From CAVVZJ01 sp963752755 (GTDB taxonomy: Bacteria > Planctomycetota > Planctomycetia > Isosphaerales > Isosphaeraceae): a stretch of 64,000 bases of DNA. The stretch lies in the NCBI GenBank assembly GCA_963752755.1, contig CAVVZJ010000011.1, positions 186,001 through 250,000 of the forward strand. The letters run 5' to 3'. Numbering within the stretch: the stretch's first letter is position 1; each line of letters begins with the position of its first letter. A program made the translations under genes and the position numbers. Under the pieces are notes generated by a model that did no database searches, was not told the origin of the DNA, and was given only the letters and a program-made list of their open reading frames with translations. This document shows positions 46,813-55,881 of this stretch, one piece after another.

Positions 46813-47496
46813 ATGCTCAATGTTCTGCTGGAAGACAACCACCTTCTTGCGGTCAATAAACCCGCCGGCCTGCTCACGCAGGGCGACGTGACGGGTGAGT
46901 CTTCGCTGGTGGAACTGGCGAAGGAGTACCTGCGTACCAAGTATCAGAAGCCGGGCAATGTCTTCGTCGGTCTGGTCCACCGGCTCGACCGGCCGGTCTC
47001 CGGCGTGGTCCTGCTAGCACGCACGAGCAAGGCCGCCGGTCGGCTCTCGGAGCAGTTCCGGGCCGGGACCGTGGAGAAACTGTACTGGTGCGTCGTCGAA
47101 GGTCTGATCCCCGAAGAAGAGGGCGAGTGGACCGACTTCTTGCGCAAGGACTCCGGACGCAATGTCGTGGAGGTCGTCGCTGAGGAGGAGGGCAAACTCG
47201 CGCAGCTCGCGTATCGCGTGGTGGTTCGTGGCGAGCGGAGGACGTGGATCGAACTCTGGCCGAAGACAGGACGGAGTCATCAACTCCGGGTGCAACTGGC
47301 GTCGCGGGGCTGGCCGATCGTGGGGGACCGCAAGTACGGGTCAAGAAGCCGACTCCTGGCCCTCGACGGGCGGCCAAGAATCGCCTTGCACGCGCGAAGC
47401 TTGACGTTCACCCATCCGACGCGTCGGGAAGTGATTTCGGTCGTCGCCCCGGTCGGGGCAGACTGGCCTGATGGCGGACCCAGGCGACCTGAGTGA
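46813..47496 (+). CDS. RluA-family pseudouridine synthase
   Basis: The 227-residue protein is a stand-alone RluA/RsuA-type catalytic domain: MLNVLLEDNHLLAVNKPAGL, then VHRLDRPVSGVVLLART with the catalytic Asp near 58, YWCVVEG, LWPKTGRSHQLRVQLAS and GDRKYGS. It lacks an S4 domain, which fits the smaller RluA subgroup. It converts specific uridines of rRNA or tRNA to pseudouridine; the site cannot be told. The 3' end overlaps the repaired end of the convergent lipoprotein gene by about 89 bp. Confidence 0.85.
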   Translation: MLNVLLEDNHLLAVNKPAGLLTQGDVTGESSLVELAKEYLRTKYQKPGNVFVGLVHRLDRPVSGVVLLARTSKAAGRLSEQFRAGTVEKLYWCVVEGLIPEEEGEWTDFLRKDSGRNVVEVVAEEEGKLAQLAYRVVVRGERRTWIELWPKTGRSHQLRVQLASRGWPIVGDRKYGSRSRLLALDGRPRIALHARSLTFTHPTRREVISVVAPVGADWPDGGPRRPE

Positions 47497-48921
47497 TTGC
47501 GGAGCGGCCGAGAAAGGCCAGCGGTACGGTCAGGCTCGCCACGGCGAGCGCCGCGAACGAACGCCAGGCGTAGGGGTCCGACGGTCTTGGCAAAGGCGCC
47601 GGCAGCGCGGGGCGCCGGCGGCCTGGTTCCGCAAGGGGGCAACGCTCGTGCTGGCCGTATCGGGGAGGTTCAGGGCGGCCCGGGGAGCGGGTGGGTTGAC
47701 CGGGCTGGCATCGCGGTCGGGCACCGGCCCCTCGGGAGGCGTGGGGGCTGTCGGGCTCACGGCGGGCGGCTGGACCCGATCGACGTAGGCCGTGGCCCTG
47801 GCCCAGAGCTTCGGATCGCGCGGGCCGATCTCGTCGGCCTCGCGGGCAGCGTGCTGGGGGCCGCCGTGCTCGTCCACGACCCGATGCAGATACCACAACA
47901 CTGCGGCACGCGAGCCGTCGGTGTCGAAGAAGTAGAGCGGCCGGGCGGCTTCCTGGGCGATCTCAGCGGCAAAGCGGCCGAGGACCGCCGGGTCGCCGAC
48001 GCCTTCATCGCTGACCGGCAAGGCGACGTAGCGCAGACCCGTGTTGTTGATCTGGGCCAGGTCTTCATGGCGGAACTGGTCGGGGGGGCGGAGGTCGAGT
48101 ACGGTCCGGAACCCTTGATCGGCCAGCCACGACCAGCCGGACGGATCGGGCAGGCAGCCGCCGGCCAGTCGCGGCTCGACCGAGAGGAAACTACGGAAGC
48201 CCGGCGCCAGGCTGGCCGCGGCCTCGACCGGATCGGTCGGGGCCACGGCGCCGGCGTCGGGCGTCGGCTGGAACTGGGGAAGCGTTCGAGGGGCCTCCGC
48301 CGAGGGGGCCGGGGCGGCCTCCTCAGCGGGCGTGGGCGGCTTCGGAGCGATCGCCTCGGCGGGAGGCGGCACGCCCGAGAGTTCGGCCGGCGACTCAAGC
48401 TTGGGCACGAGGTTCTTCAGGATCTGGTCCACACCTCCCGATCCCGCCGCCGTTGGCGCCTCGTGGCGGGCCGTTTGCAGGCCGTCGCGAGGCCGGAAGG
48501 TCTGGTAGGACGACGGTTTCTCGCTTCGCGAACTCGTGCCGTTGCCCTCGATCGCCTTGAGATCGAGCGGGGCCTCCTCGGCCGGCGGCGGGTTGCTGAG
48601 CACGGGGGCGCCGCCCGGCACGATGGCTGGCGCGGTCACGACGGGCGGGGCTTCGAGCACCTGAACGGGCGGGGCGGCGACACCGATCAGGCCGGGTTCG
48701 CCACAGTCATTGCACCCGGGTGTGCGATTGAAGATACGCTGGCGGAGCCGTTGCATCGGGCCGGGTGGGCGACACGAATTACAAAGGCCGGGCATGCCCA
48801 AGGAGGCGCAGCCGCCGAGGGTCAGGCCCATCAGTGCCAGGGCGGCCAGGGCCAGGCGACGGCCCCGACTCGGAGCATCGCGGCCGAAGCCTCCGGCAGC
48901 GCCGGGACGTCGGGCGTTCAT
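47408..48921 (-). CDS. Lipoprotein with inactive phosphatase-like domain
   Basis: A lipoprotein signal (ALAALALMGLTLGGCASLG) with lipobox LGGC starts the protein, followed by a Cys pair (CNSC, CNDC), a long Pro/Ala-rich linker to about residue 215 and a dual-specificity-phosphatase-like domain (WSWLADQGFRTVLDLRPPDQ, RYVALPVSDEGV). Its P-loop reads YFFDTDGSRAAVLWYL where active enzymes have HCxxGxxR, so the catalytic Cys is replaced by Asp. The frame to 47530 ends in low-quality basic sequence; a shift near 47610 gives a C-terminal membrane segment (WRSFAALAVASLTVPLAFLG) and a stop at 47408. It is presumably a surface scaffold or binding protein. Confidence 0.6.
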
Positions 48922-49414
48922 GGCAAGGGTCCTCCGGTCTCGCGACACCCGCGAACTCCCCGGCCAACGCCGTGGCTCCGGTGGGCCCGGCCGCCAGGAC
49001 GATGGGCCTGGTCGCAGGGCGTCAGGAGCGGCTGGGTTGGCCGGCTCGGGGGAACGGGCGAGTCCACGGTCGCCGCCGGATCGCCGTGAAGCGGGCCGGA
49101 CGCGGATCGCCAGACAGGCGATTCGGGGCGGCCAGATCGGGAGGCGGTACGCATCGGGGAGCTCGCGGGTGTCGGCTCAATCGCGTGATAACTCGTCCCC
49201 AGGAGACCGCCGGAGCGTCTGGCCTCAAGGGCCGGTTCGCCCCGCGGTGGTCACATCGTTGCGGGAGGCTCCTGACTCACTCCGCGACAGGCGGCCGAAT
49301 CCGGAGAAGCCGCTCGTTCGCAGTCTCCGGAACCGCCGGCCCCACGGTCTGGGGAGCACCGGCGACGACCCCAGGTTGAGGATCGTCAATGAAACTTAAC
49401 CTGCATTCCGACGG
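48922..49414. other. Gap without recognised gene
   Basis: This stretch of about 490 bp lies between the lipoprotein gene and the promoter of the next gene. Frames here lack motifs and good starts; I see no gene, RNA or repeat that I can support. Confidence 0.5.
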
Positions 49415-49444
49415 TTGCCAAACGGCGTAAAGGCTTTCTAGAAT
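49415..49444 (+). promoter_or_regulatory. Candidate sigma-70 type promoter of glycosyltransferase-like pair
   Basis: TTGCCA at 49415-49420 and TAGAAT at 49439-49444, 18 bases apart, lie about 63 bp before the ATG at 49507. Confidence 0.5.
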
Positions 49445-49506
49445 GATTCGTCCGATCCGGAGCCGTCGGCGCCCGCAGGCTTTCGCTGAAAGGAATAACC
49501 CCACCC

Positions 49507-50902
49507 ATGACCGCCCCTTCCGATCATCCCGAGTCCCCCCCTTCGCGACTCCGGGGGACTTGGGCGCTCGGCCTGGCGGTCGGACTCGTCGCGTTCGGCG
49601 TCTTCGCCTTCCACCTCGACCACGAGCCCCGATTTCCGGACGAATCGGCCTACATCGCCCAGTCGTACTTCTTCGACCTCTTCATGGAGGGTCGGCACGA
49701 CGACTGGGCCTGGGTCGAGTACCATGCCTACGACCTCCCCCCCTTGCCCAAGTACCTTATTGGCGCGTCGCTGAGGGGCGCTGGCGAGCGACCCCCCGGC
49801 CGGCTCGCGGCCGGTCGCTGGTTTGCCGACATCACCAGGCCGTTCGGCACGCCCCGGATGCTCCTGCGCTGCGCGCTGGCCGTCGGTCGTGCTGGGGGCG
49901 CTGGGGTGCGTGGCGATCTTCTCGCTGGGCTGTCTCCTGCGCGACCGACGAACGGGATTGCTCGCGGCGATCCTGTTGATGTTCGACCCTCTGTATCGTC
50001 TCCACGCCCGCCGCGCCATGTCGGATGTCCCCGCCGAGGCGCTGATCCTGGCCACCCTCGCGCTCGGCCTCTGGGCCTGGCGACGGTCGCTCTCCGGACG
50101 CCTGGGGGTCTTCTCGGGACTGACGTCCTTGATCGGCGTCGGCCTGCTCGCGGGCCTGGCGGTGCTGGCGAAGCTCAACGGCGGCCTGGCGATCATGACC
50201 ATCACCGCCTGGCTGATCCTGGCTTCCTGGCTCGAACGTTTCCCAATGCCCCGGCGGCTGGCGGTGCTCGGGATCACGGCAACGGCCGCGGTCCTCGCGC
50301 TGGCGACGTTCATCCTGCTCAATCCGTACGTCCTTGCCCGTCCGACCGGCCCGCTGCCGCCGTGGCTGCTCGCTCCGTTGCCGCCCAACCAGACGCCCAT
50401 CGAGCGCATTCGCGCGGTGATCCAGCATCGCCAGGACGTCTCCGACCAGGCCCAGTCCCTCTTCCCCCACGACGCCCTGACCACCCCCGCTGCGAAGGTT
50501 GCGGCGGTCGCCGTGCAAGGGTTCGGCCGCTTCAGTCCGCTCGGCCCCCGCGATCACGACTCCCTCAAGGCTCTGCCCCGCTACTCGTGGCGACGGGATT
50601 GGTCCGCCCTGCTCTGGCTGCCCTGGGTCGCCGCCGGGGTGGTCTGGACGTTCGGCCGCGGCCGTCGTCAGCTCGCGGCGGCCGAGCCCCCGACCGCCTG
50701 GGCCGTGCTCTTTCAGGCGATGCTGGCGTTCGTCACCGTGACCGCCTTCATCCCGCTGGCCTGGGACCGCTATTTCCTCTCGCTTCAACCCAGCGCGATT
50801 CTCCTGGCCTCCGGTGTGGCGGTCGCCGGTTTGGATCGACTCCGACGCCGGGTGCGTGCCGGCCCGTCGGGCGTCGAAGTCTCGTCTCTCCGGGAGCCCT
50901 GA
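49507..50902 (+). CDS. Glycosyltransferase-like membrane protein (frameshifted)
   Basis: The N-terminus GLAVGLVAFGVFAFHLDHEP followed by RFPDESAYIAQSYFFDLFME and a 'DLPPLPKYLIG' loop is typical of GT-C (PMT/ArnT-like) enzymes, which move sugars from polyprenyl phosphate carriers on the outer face of the membrane. About ten membrane segments follow (GALGCVAIFSLGCLLRDRRT, LGVFSGLTSLIGVGLLAGLA). The frame breaks near 49884, with one extra base in CCGTCGGTCGTG. The acidic D-E pair after the first membrane segment fits the GT-C metal or acceptor site. It lies 6 bp before the next membrane protein gene, so the pair is an operon. Confidence 0.75.
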
Positions 50903-50908
50903 TCGCCT

Positions 50909-52408
50909 GTGCCAAACCGATCGCACCAGCTCGCCGCCGCCTGGGTCTTCGCGATCCTTCTGGTTAGTTACGCCTACTTCTGGCAGAGCCGCGACTGGAA
51001 CAGCGCCAGCCGATTGATGCTCACCTACGCCCTCGGCGATCGGGGCACGATCCAGCTCGACGGCCTCGCTCGCCAGACGGGCGACCGCTCTTACTTCCGC
51101 GGCCATTCCTATAGCGACAAGGGGCCCGGCTACTCGCTGCTCGCCTTGCCGCCCTACCTCGTCGTCAAGCAGGTTTTCAGCCTGCCCGATCATCCCCGGG
51201 ACCGTCCCGGGTTCGCCCACTGGCCGGCGGACTACTGGGTCACGCTCGCCACCTCCGGCCTGCTGACGGCGTTCGCCGGCCTGTTGCTGACTCTTCTGGC
51301 GGGCCGGTTCGGTTGCGGGCCGCGGCGGTCGGCACTCGTCGGCCTCGCGTATGGCCTGGCGACACCGGCTTACGTCTATGCGACGCTCGCCTATGGCCAC
51401 CAGGCGTCGGCCAGCTTTCTGCTCGTTGCGTTTGCCCTTCTCTGGGACGACGGCCGATCGCGAAGGCCGCGGCTCCGGGCCTTCGTGGCGGGTGGGCTGG
51501 CGTCGTACGCGGCGATCATCGAGCTGTCGGTCGGTCCGGTCTCGGCGATCCTGGGGTGGTTCCTGCTGGCGAAGTCGTGGCGTGGGGAATGGCCCTCGGC
51601 GACGGTCGCCGCCTTCACCCTCGGCGCCCTCGGCCCGGCCCTGATCCTGCTGAGCTACAACACGCTCGCCTTTGACTCGCCTCTGAATCTCGGTTATGCC
51701 TACCACGTCATCCCCCGCTTTCGCGAGATCCACGGCCGCGGCAATCCGCTCGGCCTGAACCCGCCCGACGGGTCCCTCGCCACCCCCCTGCTCTTCGGAC
51801 GCTACCGCGGGCTTCTCTTCTATGCCCCGATCGTCGCTCTGGCCCCGCTCGGCTGGTTGGCGATGGCTCGGGCACGCCGATGGTCGGTCTTGCTGGTGAG
51901 CTTCGCCACCTGCGCCGTGCTGTTCCTGATCAACCTGAGCTATCCGGAGTGGACGGGTGGCTGGTCCACCGGCCCGCGGCTCCTGGTGACGCTCCTGCCG
52001 TTTGCGCTGCTCGCCGTCGCTGCCGCACTGGGGGCGTTCGGTCGCTGGGTGACGGTGCTGGCCCTGGTCCTGGCGCTGGCCGGGGGCGTGGTGGTCGGGA
52101 TGTTCCAGGGGGTCGGCGGTCGCATCCCTGAGATGCTCCCCGGCCGTGACCTCTCCGATCCGTTCTTCCAGGTCGTCTGGCCTCTCTGGCGGGGCGATCC
52201 CGTCCCCGACTGGCGATTGTCGGGCGACGGCCGCTTTGGTCGCAACCTCCTGACCACCCTCCGGCCCGCGCTCGCCGCCGACCTCGCCACCCGCCCCGGC
52301 TGGGCCTGGTTGTCCCTTGCCCCCCTGTTCGCCCTCCAGGCCGTTGGCCTCGCCGGGATGCTCTGGTCGCTTCGACCCCGCCCACCCGTCGCGGCTGACC
52401 GGCGCTGA
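50909..52408 (+). CDS. Multi-spanning membrane protein of GT-C-like layout
   Basis: The 499-residue protein, starting with GTG, has about ten membrane segments. A long first loop contains DRGTIQLDGLARQTGDRSYF and GHSYSDKGPGYSLLALPPYL, where a conserved Asp-Lys pair and GPGYSLLALP resemble other GT-C-like bacterial proteins. A later soluble region has RYRGLLFYAPIVALAPLGWL and YPEWTGGWSTGPRLLVTLLP. The function is probably surface glycan work alongside the upstream gene, which it follows after 6 bp. It is intact. Confidence 0.75.
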   Translation: MPNRSHQLAAAWVFAILLVSYAYFWQSRDWNSASRLMLTYALGDRGTIQLDGLARQTGDRSYFRGHSYSDKGPGYSLLALPPYLVVKQVFSLPDHPRDRPGFAHWPADYWVTLATSGLLTAFAGLLLTLLAGRFGCGPRRSALVGLAYGLATPAYVYATLAYGHQASASFLLVAFALLWDDGRSRRPRLRAFVAGGLASYAAIIELSVGPVSAILGWFLLAKSWRGEWPSATVAAFTLGALGPALILLSYNTLAFDSPLNLGYAYHVIPRFREIHGRGNPLGLNPPDGSLATPLLFGRYRGLLFYAPIVALAPLGWLAMARARRWSVLLVSFATCAVLFLINLSYPEWTGGWSTGPRLLVTLLPFALLAVAAALGAFGRWVTVLALVLALAGGVVVGMFQGVGGRIPEMLPGRDLSDPFFQVVWPLWRGDPVPDWRLSGDGRFGRNLLTTLRPALAADLATRPGWAWLSLAPLFALQAVGLAGMLWSLRPRPPVAADRR

Positions 52409-52478
52409 GCCATCCGCGGCCGTCACCGCGTTGCCGCTCTCCTGGGTCCGCGGGGGCGGTCCGCATCCGGCGTCATGG

Positions 52479-52790
52479 GTCGCTTTCTTTGACCGTGTGA
52501 GACTTCCGGGACGGTGCGAGGGCGCCCGGGCGACGCATCAAGGATGTGTCCGAGACGCCTGCAGGACGGTGTGAGGACGCTGGGGGGACGCTTTCGGTGC
52601 TCACGTTGCCAGAATTCTAAACGAAGGCCTGGCAAGAGAGTTGAGTCGCCTTTTTACCCATTTTGAAGTTCGTTCGGCGCGAGGACGCGACTCGACGTCG
52701 CGTCGCTGCGCCAGGCGCCTGGCGGATCTGGATGGATCGGGATCGCCAGCGAGGCAAGGTTAATTATAGCACAGAATTGGGAGGCTGGCA
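52479..52790. repeat. Intergenic repeat, copy D
   Basis: This copy shares the 19-base start, GC-rich units, core (52657-52677) and TATAGCACAGAATTG end with copy C. It fills the gap between convergent genes: the membrane protein ending at 52408 and the kinase ending at 52814. No other feature is seen in 52409-52813. Confidence 0.8.
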
Positions 52791-52813
52791 TCGCGGAGCG
52801 AGGCGATTGGGGA

Positions 52814-55258
52814 TCATTCGCGCTTGGCGAAGGCGAGAGCGTCGGGATCATCCAGGGCGGCGGCTTGTTCCAGGCTGGCGCGGGCGGCGGCGGGGTGGCC
52901 GAGAGCGAGTTCGACGAGAGCGAGATTGTAATAGGCGTGACCGGTCAAGGCGCGACCCGGGGACGAGGCGATCGCGCGACGCAGGTCGTCGCGAGCGGCT
53001 TCGAGGCGCCCGGCCCGGTAATGCAGGAGGGCGCGGTTGAGCGAGGCGGGGGCAAAGTCGGGGGCGAGGCGAAGGGCCTGGTCGTAGTCACGGATCGCCT
53101 GATCGAGCCGTCCGAGTCGTTCGAGGGCCAGGGCCCGGTTAAAGAAGGGCTCGGGCGAGGTGGGGGACAGGACGATGCAGGCGCGGAACGCGGCGACGGC
53201 CTCCTCGGGTCGGCCGAGGCGATAGGCACAGAGTCCCTCGGAGAAGTTGGGCCAAAAGTCGCCGGGGTCCCGTTCGAGGGCCAGGCGGAACTGGTCGAGG
53301 GCCTCGGACAGCCGGCCTTCCCGCAGGAGCACCCGTCCGAGCTGGTCATGCTCCCAGCCGGTGCGGGGCGGGGTCGGAGGCTGCGAGGAGGCTGTCGGCA
53401 AGCCAAGCTGACGGGCGAGGGCCGCGCGCTCGTGGTCGAGGGCGTGACTGGGCCCGAATGTGGCTTCCAGGGCTTCGAGATGGCGAAGGGCTTCGAGGCC
53501 GCGCTTGCGAGGGGAAGAGGTCCGGGTCAGGCTGGACCAGACGACGGCCAGCTCCACCACGTCGCGGCGGAGACGTTCCTCGACGGCAGGTTCGAGGGTG
53601 GCGTCGGGAGGTCGGGCGAGGAGGTCGGGACGTTCCCAGATCAGGCGGAGCCGATCGAGGAGGTGTCGGGGGTCGTCGAGGGACGAAGCCTCGGCGCCGG
53701 ACTGGAAGCGAAGCTGGTCGGCCAGGTTGTGAAGTTCCTCGGCGAGCTGGCCGCGGCGGGCGAGACGGAGGCCGCGTTCCAGGTCGCTGGTCAGTCGCGC
53801 GGCCAGAGGGTCGCCCGCAAGCTGATCGCGGGCCCGGCCGAGGATGCGGGCGGCCTCGTTGTAGCGACCGGCGCTCTGCAACGGCTTCGCGTCGTCGAGG
53901 GCTTCGGCGGCCAGTTCGGTGCGCTGACGGTGGCGTTCCCAGACGAGGGTCATGGTCGTCAGGGAGGCGATTGCCAGGGTGGCCGCGGTGAAGGCACGCA
54001 AGGCCGCTCCGGGGCGTCGGCGCCGCCAGTTGAGCCAGCGTTCGCGGACGCTCCGGTTGGCGACGCCTTGCAAGGGACGGTGCTGGAGGTGGCGTCGCAG
54101 GTCGTCGGCGAGGGTGGCGGCGTCCGGGTAGCGATCGCCGGGTTCGGGCTCCAGGCAACGGGCGATGAGATCGGCCAGGTTGGGGCTGACGTCGGGGTTG
54201 AGCCGACTTAGGAGACGTGCCGAGGTGGCGCCAGCCGCCGTCGCTTCCCGGCCGGCGAGCGCCTCGGCGAGGACGAGGCCGAGGGCGTAGAGGTCGGTGC
54301 GGCCGTCCACGGGTCGGGGCACGCAAAGGCCGGCCTCGATGGCCTCGAAGGCGAGGCGGTGTTCGGGGGACATCCAGCCCGGCGTGCCGCCGAGCCGCCC
54401 CGTGGGCCGGTCACCGGCATCGAGGGGGCAGCGGGCCAGGTGGAAGTCGAGGAGCATCGGCTGGCCGTCGTCAGCGATCAGGATGTTCGAGGGCTTGACA
54501 TCCATGTGGACGAGGCCCCGTTCGTGAGCGTGTTGCAAGGCGTCGGCCAGGCTGGCGCCGAGGGCACAGACGGCGCGGACGTAGGACTCACGCTCGAAGA
54601 ACGCTCGCAACGGGCCATCCCGGCGGCCGTCTTGAGTCCGGACGAGGTCGGCGCCCCGTCGCTGACCGGTTGGGATGGTGGCCAGGGAATGGAGAATCCG
54701 ATCCAGGCTGCTCCCGCCGAGATCGGGCATGCAGAGTGCCCGGAGACCGCGGTCGGGGAACCGATGCTCGGAGTAAAGCGGCACGATCGCGGCGTGCTGG
54801 AGCCGGGCGAGGTGCAGGTGTTCCTCCACGTCCAGGGGGGCGACCTTGAGGACGACCGGCCGGTCGGCCAGGGACGGCTGCGCGGCCAGGAAGGTTCGCC
54901 CTGAGGCTCCGCGGCCCAGCTCGGAGAGGAGCTGGAAGTCGCCGAGGGCCTCGCCCACCTCGGGAAAGCGGACCACCGGGATGTCGTCGAGCCAGCGCTC
55001 GCAGCTCAGGAGGGTGACCAGCTCCCGTTCCCAGCGGGGAAAGCGCCGGGCCAGCTCGGACGCGGCGAGGTCCTGCCCGGCCTCGCGTCGCAGGCAGATT
55101 TCCTCGTAGATCAGGCGGACGGCGGCCTCGTCGTCGAGGTCGGGCTGGTGTCGGAGGACTTCCTCGGCGGCGATCGGTTCGCCGCGATGCCAGGCGGAGG
55201 CCATCGCCTCCAGCTCCGCGGCGAGCCGATCGGCGCTACGCTCGTCCAGGGCGCTCAT
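52814..55258 (-). CDS. Ser/Thr kinase-TPR protein with altered DFG motif
   Basis: The 814-residue protein begins with a helical region (about 1-100), then a kinase domain (about 107-385): LGRGASGRTFLA glycine loop, VVLKVAP Lys, HMDVKPSN (HMD for HRD, near 251) and LLDFHLARC (DFH for DFG, near 271), then GTPGWMSPEH. A membrane segment (ALRAFTAATLAIASLTTMTL) follows near 420, and TPR repeats fill the C-terminus (LGRVLLREGRLSEALDQFRLAL; RALALERLGRLDQAIRDYDQ). The DFG change may weaken or remove catalysis. It is the last gene of the sigma-factor operon (13-bp gap). Confidence 0.85.
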   Translation of the reverse strand: MSALDERSADRLAAELEAMASAWHRGEPIAAEEVLRHQPDLDDEAAVRLIYEEICLRREAGQDLAASELARRFPRWERELVTLLSCERWLDDIPVVRFPEVGEALGDFQLLSELGRGASGRTFLAAQPSLADRPVVLKVAPLDVEEHLHLARLQHAAIVPLYSEHRFPDRGLRALCMPDLGGSSLDRILHSLATIPTGQRRGADLVRTQDGRRDGPLRAFFERESYVRAVCALGASLADALQHAHERGLVHMDVKPSNILIADDGQPMLLDFHLARCPLDAGDRPTGRLGGTPGWMSPEHRLAFEAIEAGLCVPRPVDGRTDLYALGLVLAEALAGREATAAGATSARLLSRLNPDVSPNLADLIARCLEPEPGDRYPDAATLADDLRRHLQHRPLQGVANRSVRERWLNWRRRRPGAALRAFTAATLAIASLTTMTLVWERHRQRTELAAEALDDAKPLQSAGRYNEAARILGRARDQLAGDPLAARLTSDLERGLRLARRGQLAEELHNLADQLRFQSGAEASSLDDPRHLLDRLRLIWERPDLLARPPDATLEPAVEERLRRDVVELAVVWSSLTRTSSPRKRGLEALRHLEALEATFGPSHALDHERAALARQLGLPTASSQPPTPPRTGWEHDQLGRVLLREGRLSEALDQFRLALERDPGDFWPNFSEGLCAYRLGRPEEAVAAFRACIVLSPTSPEPFFNRALALERLGRLDQAIRDYDQALRLAPDFAPASLNRALLHYRAGRLEAARDDLRRAIASSPGRALTGHAYYNLALVELALGHPAAARASLEQAAALDDPDALAFAKRE

Positions 55259-55271
55259 TGGGGATCGTCCT

Positions 55272-55874
55272 TCACGGCCGGTTCAAGGCGCGGGGGCGGG
55301 ACTCGGGCCGGTGTCCGCGCAAGGCGGCCAGGCGGCGGGCCAGCGTGTAGAGGATGCGGCGGACGCTCCCCTCGTGCAAACCGGTCCGCGCCGCGATCTC
55401 GGCGAGGGGGAGCCCTTGCCGCTTGAGGCGGAGGATCTCGCGATGGCCGGTCGGGCAGTAGGCCAGCATCTGCTCCCAGAGCTCATGTCCGCGGGCTTCC
55501 TCGCTCGGCCGGGGATCGCCACCGGGAGGCAGGCCGGCGTCGGAGGACTCCCCCAGGGGGCGTTCGCGCTCGAGCGCCCGGCGATGTTGCCGAGTGCGAT
55601 CGATCAGGCGGTTGGTCACCGCCCGGACGAGGAAGGCACGGAGCTGGGAGCGGTCGGCGAACTGCCAGCGACCGTCGCGGAAGCCGGCGAGCACGTCGAC
55701 CCAGACCGACTGGACCAGGTCCATCGAGTCGAGCTTGGTGCGGAGCCGACGCCCGAGCCGCCGGCTCATCGCCATGCGGAGGTAAGGGGCGTAATCGCGA
55801 TAGACCTGCTCGGCCGCGTCGAGGTCGCCGCCGTTGAGGCGTTCGATCAGCTCGTCCAGTCGGTTGTCGTCCAT
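55272..55874 (-). CDS. ECF-type RNA polymerase sigma factor
   Basis: The 200-residue protein has sigma region 2 (EQVYRDYAPYLRMAMSRRLG; LDSMDLVQSVWVDVL; RSQLRAFLVRAVTNRLIDRT) and region 4 (LPLAEIAARTGLHEGSVRRI). It resembles planctomycete-type ECF factors that lie next to kinases rather than anti-sigma factors; regulation by the downstream kinase is inferred. It is followed after 13 bp by the kinase gene and preceded by the surface-protein gene. Confidence 0.88.
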   Translation of the reverse strand: MDDNRLDELIERLNGGDLDAAEQVYRDYAPYLRMAMSRRLGRRLRTKLDSMDLVQSVWVDVLAGFRDGRWQFADRSQLRAFLVRAVTNRLIDRTRQHRRALERERPLGESSDAGLPPGGDPRPSEEARGHELWEQMLAYCPTGHREILRLKRQGLPLAEIAARTGLHEGSVRRILYTLARRLAALRGHRPESRPRALNRP

Positions 55875-55881
55875 CGGATCG

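Noticed and set aside
49415..49444. A tRNA or small RNA gene near 49.4 kb
   Set aside because: The local AT-rich stretch is explained by a promoter pair; no cloverleaf or terminator follows.
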